The notes under the pieces: model-generated | What the model was told of the DNA's origin: nothing | What the model saw: the letters and a program-made list of their open reading frames with translations, nothing else | The model's database searches: none | Program-made: the position numbers and the translations under genes | In this document: positions 16,798-25,245 of the stretch, one piece after another | How the letters are laid out: each line of letters starts with the position of its first letter | Position numbering within the stretch: position 1 is the stretch's first letter | NCBI RefSeq assembly: GCF_000156575.1 | Contig: NZ_GG666045.1 | Span: 316,350 to 380,349 of the forward strand | DNA length: 64,000 bases | Source of the DNA: Anaerococcus lactolyticus ATCC 51172 | Lineage (GTDB): Bacteria > Bacillota > Clostridia > Tissierellales > Peptoniphilaceae | Direction: 5' to 3'

Positions 16798-18478
16798 TTC
16801 TTAGATCCTCCGCCATTTTCAAAATTTCTCTGGCTGATTTAATAGTAGTTTGTGTAATGTCAACTCCACCAATTAATCTAGCAATTTCAAGAGTTCTCTC
16901 GTCTTCTTTTATATTTTTGGAACTTGATATTGTATAATTTCCGTCATCTTCCTTGCTTATTAATATATGGTTATTGGCAAGAGATGCAATCTGTGGCAAG
17001 TGACTAATGGCTATAATCTGCCTTTTCTTTGATAGGTCAAGTATTTTTTCTCCGACAATCTGAGCAGTCCTACCACTTATTCCAGTATCAATTTCATCAA
17101 AAATCATTGTGTCAATCTCGTCAAAACTTGCAAAAACTTCCTTAAATGCCAGCATTATCCTAGAGATTTCTCCTCCAGATGCAGTTTTTGTTAAAGATGT
17201 CAAACTCTCACCTTTATTTGTTCTTATTAAGAAATCAACATCATCGAAACCAGTTTTATCGATTTTTTCTTTTTTCTTAACATCGACTTTAAACTTACCA
17301 TTTTTTATATTTAATTCCACTATTTCTTTGTTTAATGATTTTTCCAGACTCTTTATTTTATTAATTCTAATCTCGTGAATTTCTTCTGAATATCTCATCA
17401 TCTTATTATCAATTTCTAATAAGATATTAGTAAGATTATTCCTTAAATCATCAATTTGGTCTAACTCACTAAGTCTTTCTTTCATTGAGTCATAATAAGC
17501 TTTAATGTCATCGATATTATTGCCATATTTTCTTTTTAAGTCAAAAAGTTTTTTATTTAAATCTTCCAGCGTTTCCAATTTTTCAGGATCTGTTGATAGA
17601 AAATCCACATAGGAATCTGCTTGCGAGTAAATATCATCAAGTTCATCCGATAAGGCTACTAACCTGTTATAAAGGTCAGAAGACTTCTTATCTATAGTGA
17701 TGAAGTCGGATATATTTGAAACAGCTTCATTTAGAAGTTTGCTAGCAGATGTCATCTCATAATCACTTGAATCAAGCAATTCAAGCATCCTATAATAACC
17801 ATCTTTTAGACTTGAAATGTTAGTAAGCCTCTTATACTCACTTTCAATTTCTTCTTCGTCTAAATTAAATAAATCAATACTATCAATCTCATCAATTTGA
17901 TAGTTCAACAAATCTCTTTCCCTACTTAACTCCTCATCAGATAAGTCAAAATCTTTAAATCGTCTTAAGTAGTCGTTTTTTTCCTTAAATAAACTTGCCA
18001 ACTTGCTTCGGATGTCTTTTGTTTTGCCATCATTTTGATATGAATCTATAAGGTCGACATAATTAGCCTTATTCATATAGATATTTGAGTCACCTTGCTT
18101 ATAGACATCGATCAAATCATCACTTATTTCTTTTAGAATATTAATATTTGAAAGTCTACCATTAATTCTAATGCTTGAAGAGTTTTTCCCAATATTTCTA
18201 GTAATAATAAGTTTATCATCATCAAAACTAATACCTAGATTTGTTAATTTTTGTATCAAATCGTCCTTTAATAAAAAAACAGCTTCTATGATACTTTGAT
18301 CTTTAAAATTGCCAATAATATCCTTACTGGCTCTTTTGCCTGAAAGTAAATTAATCGCTTCAAGGATTATAGATTTTCCTGAACCTGTTTCACCTGTCAA
18401 GACATTAAACTTATCTTCAAAAAATATATGATCTTTTTTGATAATAATAAAATTATCTATATAAAGCTCCGCAAGCAT
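16790..18478 (-). CDS. recN: DNA repair protein RecN
   Basis: A 562-residue SMC-like ATPase that acts early in double-strand break repair. The N-terminal head has LTGETGSGKSIILEAINLL (about 26-44). A long coiled coil runs from about 150 to 360. The C-terminal head has TASGGEISRIMLAFK (ABC signature), MIFDEIDTGISGRTA (Walker B) and the His-loop AISHLPQIASLA. It follows argR directly (one shared base), the conserved argR-recN pair. In spore formers spoIVB and spo0A come next; here nudF does. Confidence 0.96.
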   Translation of the reverse strand: MLAELYIDNFIIIKKDHIFFEDKFNVLTGETGSGKSIILEAINLLSGKRASKDIIGNFKDQSIIEAVFLLKDDLIQKLTNLGISFDDDKLIITRNIGKNSSSIRINGRLSNINILKEISDDLIDVYKQGDSNIYMNKANYVDLIDSYQNDGKTKDIRSKLASLFKEKNDYLRRFKDFDLSDEELSRERDLLNYQIDEIDSIDLFNLDEEEIESEYKRLTNISSLKDGYYRMLELLDSSDYEMTSASKLLNEAVSNISDFITIDKKSSDLYNRLVALSDELDDIYSQADSYVDFLSTDPEKLETLEDLNKKLFDLKRKYGNNIDDIKAYYDSMKERLSELDQIDDLRNNLTNILLEIDNKMMRYSEEIHEIRINKIKSLEKSLNKEIVELNIKNGKFKVDVKKKEKIDKTGFDDVDFLIRTNKGESLTSLTKTASGGEISRIMLAFKEVFASFDEIDTMIFDEIDTGISGRTAQIVGEKILDLSKKRQIIAISHLPQIASLANNHILISKEDDGNYTISSSKNIKEDERTLEIARLIGGVDITQTTIKSAREILKMAEDLRNE

Positions 18479-18930
18479 TATTTAACAAGTGCCCTTATAT
18501 CTTCAACAAGATTTTCAATTGATTCAAAGTCTTTAGGTGTTATAAATATAGTGTCTATTCCGGTAACCATACCACCCACATTATCTAATTTGGCATTGGT
18601 AATATATTGTCCACATACAGTTGCGCAATATGATATGGTTTTAATCACTATAAGTTGAGCAGAAATTTCTACAGAGAGTACCGCTTCCTTAAAAATCTTT
18701 TCAATTCTTTCTGTTAAAGTATCATAAACAGCATCTACGACAGTATATTTATACTCATAATCATCACTTTGCACCTTTGAAATTCTTAACTCTTTTATAT
18801 CCCTAGAAATTGTTGCTTGAGTCGCATTTACCCCTTGGGATTTCAAGATTTCAGAAAGTTGGCTTTGGGTTCTGACGTCATTGTTTTGAATAATATCTAA
18901 TATTAATCTTTGTCTAGTGTATTTTTTCAT
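18478..18930 (-). CDS. argR: ArgR/AhrC family transcriptional regulator with altered ligand pocket
   Basis: A 150-residue regulator. The N-terminal winged helix (1-70) has the DNA-recognition stretch NATQATISRDIKELRI (35-50), close to AhrC. The C-terminal hexamerisation domain (75-150) is less regular: AhrC and ArgR have GTxxGDDT, whose two aspartates bind arginine, but here the matching segment is GGMVTGIDT, so the first aspartate is I125 and only D126 remains. The preceding PGNAQ loop is also lost (SYCATVCG). DNA binding is well supported; the ligand is doubtful. No arginine biosynthesis or catabolism genes are in the window, but argR beside recN is its standard chromosomal place. Confidence 0.87.
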   Translation of the reverse strand: MKKYTRQRLILDIIQNNDVRTQSQLSEILKSQGVNATQATISRDIKELRISKVQSDDYEYKYTVVDAVYDTLTERIEKIFKEAVLSVEISAQLIVIKTISYCATVCGQYITNAKLDNVGGMVTGIDTIFITPKDFESIENLVEDIRALVK

Positions 18931-18938
18931 AATTTCCC

Positions 18939-19766
18939 CTAATAACTTCGACTTGATAAGTAATCAATTAAATATGATAAAACTTCATTATTTTTAAAAT
19001 CTCTAATAGAGTTTCTTGCCTTATTATTGACTTCATCTAAAAGTTTAATAGCATCCTGTTTTTCCATTACATTTAGAATATTAAGTTCATCTTTGTAAGT
19101 ATCCTCGAGTAAATCATCTTGGATTTGAAAGGCGAGTCCAAGATTTTCTGCAAATACTTCGATTTTTCTATAAGTATATTCAGTCTGATTGCTAGTTAAA
19201 GCTGCTGCCAGGCATGCCGCCTTAAATAAGTCTGATGTTTTTTTCTTATATACTTCTAAAAGATAGGATAAATCATAAGTCGACTCTCTTCTTAAATCCA
19301 TGACTTGTCCTTCAATCATTCCAAATCTTGATGCTCTTTCTAGAATATAAGACGAAGCCTTTAGATATGAAGAATCTTTAATACCGATATCAAAAAGTAT
19401 AAGTGCCGCTTCATTTAGTAAAGCATCTCCGGTAAGGATACCAATATCTTCACCAAACTTTTTATGAACACTTTCCTGTCCTCTCCTATAATCATCATCA
19501 TCCATTGCAGGTAGGTCATCATGGACTAAAGAATAGGCATGGATAAATTCGATTGACATAGCGAGTTTATAGTCCAATTCGCTAATGTTTTGTGAAAACA
19601 TTTTCTTTGTTTCTAGGTATAAGAATGCTCTTATCCTCTTACCACCATCTGTTGCATAGACCATAGCCTCTTCAAGTTTATTTTTAGGATTAAAGTATGA
19701 TTGAATTTCCCTGTCAATAATCTTCTTATCTAAACTGAGACTTTCCAAAAATTTTTCTTTATTCAT
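18939..19766 (-). CDS. ispA: Polyprenyl (farnesyl/geranyl) diphosphate synthase
   Basis: A 275-residue trans-isoprenyl diphosphate synthase that condenses isopentenyl diphosphate with allylic diphosphates. The first aspartate-rich motif is HDDLPAMDDDDYRRG (about 83-97), the second is IQDDLLED (about 215). GGKRIRAFLYLE is the conserved KR-containing loop. I use the second of two adjacent ATGs because AGGAA is five bases before it. It overlaps xseB by 8 bp. The genes dxs, tlyA and nadK that follow ispA in many Clostridia are missing here. Confidence 0.93.
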   Translation of the reverse strand: MNKEKFLESLSLDKKIIDREIQSYFNPKNKLEEAMVYATDGGKRIRAFLYLETKKMFSQNISELDYKLAMSIEFIHAYSLVHDDLPAMDDDDYRRGQESVHKKFGEDIGILTGDALLNEAALILFDIGIKDSSYLKASSYILERASRFGMIEGQVMDLRRESTYDLSYLLEVYKKKTSDLFKAACLAAALTSNQTEYTYRKIEVFAENLGLAFQIQDDLLEDTYKDELNILNVMEKQDAIKLLDEVNNKARNSIRDFKNNEVLSYLIDYLSSRSY

Positions 19767-19944
19767 CATTTCCTATAACTTCCACCTTGGCTCTAAAGTC
19801 TTCTAACTTTTCTTCAAGGTCCTTATACATATTTTTAGCTTTGTCATAAAGCTTGATTGCTTCATCTAGATTATCCTTATTATTTTCAATTTCATCTAAA
19901 ATTTCTTCGATTTTTTTGTATTGGTCTTCGAAAGATTTATCCAT
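19759..19944 (-). CDS. xseB: Exodeoxyribonuclease VII small subunit
   Basis: A 61-residue helical protein of exonuclease VII. The pattern SFEDQYKKIEEILDEIENN and LDEAIKLYDKAKNMYKDLEEKL is the family's two-helix coiled coil. It overlaps xseA by 8 bp upstream and ispA by 8 bp downstream; such a tight xseA-xseB-ispA order is canonical. Confidence 0.95.
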   Translation of the reverse strand: MDKSFEDQYKKIEEILDEIENNKDNLDEAIKLYDKAKNMYKDLEEKLEDFRAKVEVIGNDE

Positions 19945-21121
19945 TAATAATCCTTGCCTTTAATTTTCCATCAACAAATATCAATTCTATTTGATCTCCT
20001 TCAGTTAAGCTGTGTGAAGAATAGACGTTTTTCTCATCAAATTTTATTTCAAAATGTTGTTTTCTAACATCAATTAATTTTTCTACATAATCCAGTTTGA
20101 TTGCCAAATTCTTAAACTTATTTTCATTGTAGCTGAAAACATTTTTTATAGCCTTGTTGATCTCTTGGTTTAGCGAACTAAGTGCATTTATTTTATCCTC
20201 AGTTAGCTTAGCTGGTGAAGATTTTTTTATTTTAGCATCTAATACCTTAAGCTTAAGTTCAGTCATAACTATTGTGTTTTTAATTAATGACTCAGCCTTA
20301 TCAAATTTGTTAATTATCTTTTTTTCGTAATCTACATAATCACTAATCAAATATGACCCCACCTCAGTTGGTGTTTGCAGGCTTAAATCACTTGTGTAGT
20401 CAATTAAAGTCGTATCTATGTTATGACCAATAGCTGAAATAATTGGGGTTTTTGCTGCAAATACAGCTTCAATAATTTTTCTCTTGTTAAAGCTTGATAA
20501 ATCTTCATTAGAGCCCCCACCCCTGGTGATAACAATTACATCCAAGCTAAGATTATCTAAAGTTCTGATAGCATTTGCAATCAAAACTTCTGCGTCATCA
20601 CCTTGAACCTTTACAGGATCTAGATAAATATGTATATCATTAGCCTTGCTGTTTATCATGGCAAGAAAATCCATAATAGCAGCTCCGTCTTTAGATGTTA
20701 TTAACCCTATTTTTTTAACAAGTTTTGGTATCGGCTTTTTGTTTTCCTTATCAAAGTAGCCCTTTGACTTAAATTCCTCTTTCATTTTGAGAAATTCTAA
20801 AAATTCTTTTGAAATACCGACATCCTCAACTTCATTTACAATAATAACAAGCTTTGAAGAGTAATTATTAAAAGAAAGATTTCCCTTAATAATTACTTCT
20901 TTACCAGGGCTAAAATCAAAATTTATTTCCTTATCTTCGTAATAGTAAATAACCACATCTATTAAATCATTGCCTTCCTTTAAGGAAAAATATAAATGAT
21001 AGTTGTTAATTCTAATATTGCAAAGTTCACCTATTAAATTTATTCTTTGAAAGATTGGGTCATGTTTAATATTTGATTTTATATATTCATTAAATTGCTT
21101 AACACTTAAGGGTTTTCTCAT
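19937..21121 (-). CDS. xseA: Exodeoxyribonuclease VII large subunit
   Basis: A 394-residue nuclease subunit that degrades single-stranded DNA. The N-terminal OB fold (1-100) is followed by the catalytic region with KIGLITSKDGAAIMDFL, VIVITRGGGSNEDLSSF and ISAIGHNIDTTLIDYTSDL, the family signatures. A coiled coil then carries the XseB-binding repeats, and the C-terminal segment (GDQIELIFVDGKLKARI) is present. It overlaps nusB by 4 bp. At 394 residues it is at the short end of the family, mainly through a shorter coiled coil. Confidence 0.95.
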   Translation of the reverse strand: MRKPLSVKQFNEYIKSNIKHDPIFQRINLIGELCNIRINNYHLYFSLKEGNDLIDVVIYYYEDKEINFDFSPGKEVIIKGNLSFNNYSSKLVIIVNEVEDVGISKEFLEFLKMKEEFKSKGYFDKENKKPIPKLVKKIGLITSKDGAAIMDFLAMINSKANDIHIYLDPVKVQGDDAEVLIANAIRTLDNLSLDVIVITRGGGSNEDLSSFNKRKIIEAVFAAKTPIISAIGHNIDTTLIDYTSDLSLQTPTEVGSYLISDYVDYEKKIINKFDKAESLIKNTIVMTELKLKVLDAKIKKSSPAKLTEDKINALSSLNQEINKAIKNVFSYNENKFKNLAIKLDYVEKLIDVRKQHFEIKFDEKNVYSSHSLTEGDQIELIFVDGKLKARIING

Positions 21122-21504
21122 TTATTTTCATTTCTTACAATATTGCCAAGGATCAAATTAACTATCTTATAGTCGTCTTCATTAGAAAACTTTTTGGCAA
21201 TATTTACAGCTTCATTTATTGACACAGAAACAGGTATATCAAGAAAATATATTTCATTGATGGATAAATAAATTATCGACTTAACCACCCTACTAAGCTT
21301 TGGCATACCTTTTGGTGCATTGTCTTGTAAAATCTTATCAATCTTTTCAAAATTTTTCTTATAAGAATTAATAGATTCAACAATAAAAGTCTCATCCTCG
21401 TTTAGCTTGTGGTTGGATAATAAATCTTTAGTATCTTCGATTTTATTTATTGTGTCTTGAAAAATAAGTTTAAAAACCCATTCTCTTTGATCAGTTCTTT
21501 TCAT
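21118..21504 (-). CDS. nusB: Transcription antitermination factor NusB
   Basis: A 128-residue all-helical NusB protein that binds boxA RNA with S10 in rRNA antitermination. It opens RTDQREWVFKLIFQ, has RVVKSIIYLSINEIYFLDIPVSVSINEAVNIAKKF split over the middle, and ends VNLILGNIVRNE, all family hallmarks. It shares one base with the Asp23 gene upstream and overlaps xseA by 4 bp. Confidence 0.94.
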   Translation of the reverse strand: MKRTDQREWVFKLIFQDTINKIEDTKDLLSNHKLNEDETFIVESINSYKKNFEKIDKILQDNAPKGMPKLSRVVKSIIYLSINEIYFLDIPVSVSINEAVNIAKKFSNEDDYKIVNLILGNIVRNENK

Positions 21505-21833
21505 TAGATTTCTAGTTTAATTATATTAACATTAATCTTGCTAACATTAAGTCCAGTCATAGTTTCAACAACATTTTTAACATTTTCTTGAATTTTTTTA
21601 ACTGTTTTCCTAACATTAACATTTTTATCCAAAGAAAGATCTAAATCTATAACAAGGTGACCATCAACATTTCTAATTGATGATTTATTTGTCCTAGTTC
21701 CTAGTGAATGAATAAATCCTTCATCAGAATTTTCTTCATATACTCCATAAACGTCATTAGCCGCTTGGATTGCGATTTGATCTAAAACCTCATCTGCAAT
21801 CTTCACAGAACCGTCTTTGAAATTACTTGACAT
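21504..21833 (-). CDS. Asp23/Gls24 family envelope protein (YqhY-like)
   Basis: A 109-residue protein of the Asp23/Gls24 family. ADEVLDQIAIQAANDVYGV at the N terminus and HLVIDLDLSLDKNVNVRKT, KKIQENVKNVVETMTGLNVSKINVNI at the C terminus are typical. It has no signal or membrane segment. Between efp and nusB it corresponds to B. subtilis YqhY, linked there to acetyl-CoA carboxylase balance; here accB and accC are not adjacent. A second family member is at 28805-29158. Confidence 0.9.
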   Translation of the reverse strand: MSSNFKDGSVKIADEVLDQIAIQAANDVYGVYEENSDEGFIHSLGTRTNKSSIRNVDGHLVIDLDLSLDKNVNVRKTVKKIQENVKNVVETMTGLNVSKINVNIIKLEI

Positions 21834-21842
21834 TATCTACTC

Positions 21843-22400
21843 CTAAACTCTTGATAGGTACTCACCACTTCTTGTATCGATTTTAATTACATCGCCTTCG
21901 TTTACAAATATTGGCACGTTGATTACTGCTCCAGTTTCAACTGTAGCTGGTTTTGTAACGTTAGTAGCAGTATCTCCCTTAACACCTGGCTCTGTTTTTA
22001 CTACCTGAAGTTCAACAAAGTTTTGTGGATCAATAGAGAATGGCTTGCCTTGGTAAAATTTGATAAGAACTGTATCATTTTCTCTTACATAGATGATAGC
22101 ATCCTTAACATTGTCTTCTTCGATTCCAATTTGTTCGAAACTTTCTGGGTCCATAAAATAATACAATTGACCGTCATTGTATAAATATTGCATTTCTTTT
22201 GTAGAAATAACTGCATTTTCAAATTTTTCATTTGGGTTAAAGGTTACATCTTTTGCTCCACCGTTCATAACAGACCTAATTTTAGCTCTTACAAAAGCAG
22301 CTCCCTTGCCTGGTTTAACGTGTTGGAAATCGACAACTTGATATACATCATTATCGTATACGAAAGTTACACCTTTTCTTAAATCATTTGCTGAAATCAT
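21843..22400 (-). CDS. efp: Elongation factor P
   Basis: A 185-residue EF-P that rescues ribosomes stalled at polyproline. It starts [36 protein letters not shown]; the tip loop has the lysine of PGKGAA. Domain II and III follow, ending GEYLSRV, a normal C terminus. It is the first gene of the long run down to ispH-S1 and has a strong ribosome-binding site (AGGAGG) and its own promoter. Confidence 0.97.
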   Translation of the reverse strand: MISANDLRKGVTFVYDNDVYQVVDFQHVKPGKGAAFVRAKIRSVMNGGAKDVTFNPNEKFENAVISTKEMQYLYNDGQLYYFMDPESFEQIGIEEDNVKDAIIYVRENDTVLIKFYQGKPFSIDPQNFVELQVVKTEPGVKGDTATNVTKPATVETGAVINVPIFVNEGDVIKIDTRSGEYLSRV

Positions 22401-22429
22401 AATTCCTCCTAGTTGATATTTCTTAAATT

Positions 22430-22438
22430 ATTATACCA
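22430..22438 (-). promoter_or_regulatory. Extended -10 promoter of efp
   Basis: On the minus strand TGGTATAAT stands 30 bp before the efp start codon. A perfect -10 box with the TGn extension does not need a strong -35; only a weak one (TTTCAA, 17 bp away) is seen. Confidence 0.7.
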
Positions 22439-22527
22439 TATTTAGCCCTTAATTGAAAATTTTATTCATAAATATAAAACTATTTTCATGAGATTTTCAT
22501 CCCTATGCATACTTTTATAAATATAAG

Positions 22528-22533
22528 TATAAT
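22528..22533 (+). promoter_or_regulatory. -10 box of tmcAL
   Basis: A perfect TATAAT ends 17 bp before the tmcAL start codon; AGGAG follows it. No convincing -35 box is visible at 16-18 bp. The efp and tmcAL promoters are divergent within the 150-bp gap. Confidence 0.5.
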
Positions 22534-22550
22534 ATACTCAAGGAGTCTTT

Positions 22551-23717
22551 ATGAAAAGCTTAGGAATTATTTCAGAATTTAATCCCTTTCACAACGGGCA
22601 TAAATTTTTATTAGAGCAAGCCAAAATCCAATTAAATACCGACTTACATATCTCATTTATGAGTGGAGATTTTATTCAAAGGGGCGATGCGAGCGTTATG
22701 GATAAGTATTTAAGAGCCTATGTAGCAATTAAATCTGGCTTTGACCTTGTAGTCGAAATGCCAAGTTTTGTAAGCTTACAAGCTGCTGAATTTTTTGCTT
22801 TAAAATCAATTGTTATTTTAGATAAAATGAATATTGACTACTTAGTTTTTGGCATTGAAAACATTAGCCCAGATGACTTTCTTCAAGGAGCTAGTAAAAT
22901 CATTGAAAATCAAAATTCTATTGATGGAAAGATAAAAAGTCTTTTAAAAGAAGGGCTATCTTATCCAAAAGCTTATAACATCATGATTGATGAGCTTGTT
23001 GGACGCGACTTTGTTTCATCTAATAATATATTGGCTCTTGAATACTTAAGGGCTATTAATAAAGTAAATTCAAAAATAAAGCCTTACCCTATTAAAAGAA
23101 TTAAAACTTCTACCAAAGATAAATTAATTTACGACGAATGTTTTGCATCATCGACTGCGATTAGAAATAATTTAGATTCAGAAATTTATAAGCTAATGCC
23201 AGCTATTTCCTTTGAAAAACTTATTGATTTTAGAAACACCTACCAAGATTTTGATGAAGATTATATATACAAGATATTTAGGTACAAAATTCTAATAGAA
23301 AAATCTCCTATGACTACTATATTAGGTTTTGAAGAAGGTATCGATAACTATCTTTATAGGTTAGCAAGAAGAAATCTTTCTTATAAATCTTTCTTAGACG
23401 AGGCTACATCGTTGAGATATACGAGGTCAAGGATAAAAAGAATAATATTAAATTATATCTTAGCTAATACCGAAAATTTAAATGACATTGATATTTCTTT
23501 CATAAAAATTCTCGCCTACAATGAAAAGGCGAGTCAGTTTTTTAAAAAATTATCTGAAAATCTCAAGCTTGTGATTAATAAAAAAGACATCTCTAAGCTA
23601 GATTCTAATAATCTCCTAATTCATAAAAAAATGATAGAAGCATCAAACCTCTATAGCCTCGGTATTAATCGAGATATTGATTATGATTTTGTGCACAATA
23701 ATAGACCTATCGATTGA
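22551..23717 (+). CDS. tmcAL: tRNA(Met) cytidine acetate ligase TmcAL
   Basis: A 388-residue nucleotidyltransferase-fold enzyme (YlbM family) that makes N4-acetylcytidine at position 34 of elongator tRNA-Met from acetate and ATP. MKSLGIISEFNPFHNGHKFL carries the HxGH-type ATP site (H14, H17), FMSGDFIQRGDASVMDKYLRA and the later STAIRNN match the family. Length agrees with B. subtilis TmcAL (about 400). It is alone on the plus strand between two minus-strand operons. Its TGA lies inside the terminator hairpin. Confidence 0.93.
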   Translation: MKSLGIISEFNPFHNGHKFLLEQAKIQLNTDLHISFMSGDFIQRGDASVMDKYLRAYVAIKSGFDLVVEMPSFVSLQAAEFFALKSIVILDKMNIDYLVFGIENISPDDFLQGASKIIENQNSIDGKIKSLLKEGLSYPKAYNIMIDELVGRDFVSSNNILALEYLRAINKVNSKIKPYPIKRIKTSTKDKLIYDECFASSTAIRNNLDSEIYKLMPAISFEKLIDFRNTYQDFDEDYIYKIFRYKILIEKSPMTTILGFEEGIDNYLYRLARRNLSYKSFLDEATSLRYTRSRIKRIILNYILANTENLNDIDISFIKILAYNEKASQFFKKLSENLKLVINKKDISKLDSNNLLIHKKMIEASNLYSLGINRDIDYDFVHNNRPID

Positions 23718-23731
23718 TAGGTCTTATTTTT
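23703..23731 (+). terminator. Terminator of tmcAL overlapping its stop codon
   Basis: AGACCTATC, loop GATT, GATAGGTCT, then TATTTTT. The 9-bp stem includes the last codons and TGA of tmcAL, and the tail touches the stop of the converging gene at 23730. Confidence 0.8.
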
Positions 23732-24215
23732 ATCTATTTTCTAAAATTTTATCTCTATTTTTTTCAAGCTGTTGAACAAGTTGACCAAAGTTATCTATTG
23801 AACCAGTGAAAAGTCTGTCAATATAGTCATAGGATTGTTGTCTTATATTTTTAGCTTCAGCTGCAGCTTCTTGTAAAATCCTATCAGCTTCTTTTCTTGC
23901 TTGTTGGGTAAGTTCATGTTCGCTTACCATTTTTTGGTATTGGCTCTTAGCTTGTTCTTTAAAATTTTTAATTTCGCCTTCAGCTTGGCTAAGTCTATTG
24001 CTTGCTTCACTGCTTGCTTCAGATAGAATCCTGTCTTTTTCATCTGTTACCCATTGAGCTTGCTTGATTTCTTCAGGTAGGGAATCTTTCATTTCATTTA
24101 AAATCTCATAAATCTCATCAGGATCTACTGCGATTTTCTTAGAGAAAGGTACAGAGCTTGCCTCGTCCATTATATCTTCCATCTCAAGAATAAGATCAGT
24201 AATTTTGTTTGCCAT
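23730..24215 (-). CDS. DivIVA-like coiled-coil protein
   Basis: A 161-residue soluble protein, almost all helix from residue 35 on. The N terminus (ITDLILEMEDIMDEASSVPF) and a middle rich in alanine, glutamate and glutamine (ASSEASNRLSQAEGEIKNF) give a long coiled coil with two blocks of ADRILQEA-type heptads. Similar proteins next to coaD in Clostridia are often listed as DivIVA-like or ATPase b-subunit-like. There is no membrane segment, so it is not a true F-type b subunit. The role is unknown; scaffold work at the envelope or division site is only a guess. Confidence 0.6.
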   Translation of the reverse strand: MANKITDLILEMEDIMDEASSVPFSKKIAVDPDEIYEILNEMKDSLPEEIKQAQWVTDEKDRILSEASSEASNRLSQAEGEIKNFKEQAKSQYQKMVSEHELTQQARKEADRILQEAAAEAKNIRQQSYDYIDRLFTGSIDNFGQLVQQLEKNRDKILENR

Positions 24216-24223
24216 GTTTCCTC

Positions 24224-24706
24224 CTAATAGTTAAATTTTTCTTTAATTTTTTTCTCAACGCTTGGACTTACAAACGCTGACACATCACCTTTAAAAGCAG
24301 CTATTTCTCTAACACCACTCGAACTAACAAATGAATAAGTAGGATTACTTAGTAGAAAAATTGTCTCAAGTCCCTCATAAAGAGTTGAATTAACTCTAGC
24401 AATATCCTTTTCATATTCATAATCTGTAACACCCCTTAATCCCCTAGCTATTAGCTTGACATCATGATCTTGTGCAAATTTTACTAATAGTCCATCGAAG
24501 GAATATATGTATGTGTTAGATAGCTTTTCGTCTCTAATTTCCTCTTTTATTATATCTTTTCTTTCATCAACAGTAAATAGAGAACATTTGTTTTCGTTAT
24601 TTAATATAGCTACAATCACTTCATCAAACATACTACTCAGTCTTTTGATAATGTCCATATGACCCTTTGTAAGGGGATCGAAGCTACCTGGGTAAATTAC
24701 TTTCAT
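24224..24706 (-). CDS. coaD: Phosphopantetheine adenylyltransferase
   Basis: A 160-residue enzyme for the fourth step of coenzyme A synthesis. MKVIYPGSFDPLTKGHMDII carries the (T/H)xGH ATP motif, ARGLRGVTDYEYEKDIARVN the phosphopantetheine site, and FVSSSGVREIAAFKGD the C-terminal ISSTxxR-type motif. It overlaps rsmD by 4 bp; rsmD-coaD is a very common pair. Confidence 0.96.
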   Translation of the reverse strand: MKVIYPGSFDPLTKGHMDIIKRLSSMFDEVIVAILNNENKCSLFTVDERKDIIKEEIRDEKLSNTYIYSFDGLLVKFAQDHDVKLIARGLRGVTDYEYEKDIARVNSTLYEGLETIFLLSNPTYSFVSSSGVREIAAFKGDVSAFVSPSVEKKIKEKFNY

Positions 24707-25245
24707 TTTGTATAAAATTTTATAAATTTCCTTCCATAAGATTTATCTTTCAAAATATTTAAGTTATACTTATCAGAAAAATCTATATCTTTACTTGATT
24801 CAGTAATAACTATACCATCTTCACTTAATAAGTCATACTCTAAAATATAAAATAAAGCCTTGTCTATAAAGTCTGTCTCATAGGGTGGGTCTAAAAAAAT
24901 ATAGTCAAAATCCAAACCTTTTTCTGACAAATCTTTCAAACACCTTATAAAATCCATCTTTGAAGCATAAACTCTTTGCCTATCAACCTTATCTAGATTT
25001 TGATTAAGGATGGAAAAATTAGAATAATTTTTTTCGTTAAAGTAAACTTCATCAGCTCCCCTAGATAAAAACTCTATCCCCATTTGACCGGTGCCAGAGA
25101 AAAGATCTAAGGCCCTAAAACTATTTTTGTAAGGATAAAGCATATCAAAGATAGCTTCTTTAACTTTATTGTCGGTTGGCCTAGAAGTCTTAGACTTGGG
25201 ACTCAATAGATTGTATCCTTTATATTTTCCTGCTACTACTTTCAT
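24703..25245 (-). CDS. rsmD: 16S rRNA (guanine966-N2)-methyltransferase
   Basis: A 180-residue SAM-dependent methyltransferase. MKVVAGKYKGYNLLSP starts the family, ALDLFSGTGQMGIEFLSRGA is the SAM motif I, and YIFLDPPYETD is the catalytic (D/N)PPY motif. I use ATG 25245, which overlaps the recG stop by one base (TGATG), instead of a TTG one codon earlier. Translation is therefore coupled to recG. Confidence 0.94.
   Translation of the reverse strand: MKVVAGKYKGYNLLSPKSKTSRPTDNKVKEAIFDMLYPYKNSFRALDLFSGTGQMGIEFLSRGADEVYFNEKNYSNFSILNQNLDKVDRQRVYASKMDFIRCLKDLSEKGLDFDYIFLDPPYETDFIDKALFYILEYDLLSEDGIVITESSKDIDFSDKYNLNILKDKSYGRKFIKFYTK

Noticed and set aside
23730-24215. F-type ATP synthase b subunit
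   Set aside because: The coiled coil has no N-terminal membrane helix and sits with coaD and rsmD, not with ATP synthase genes.
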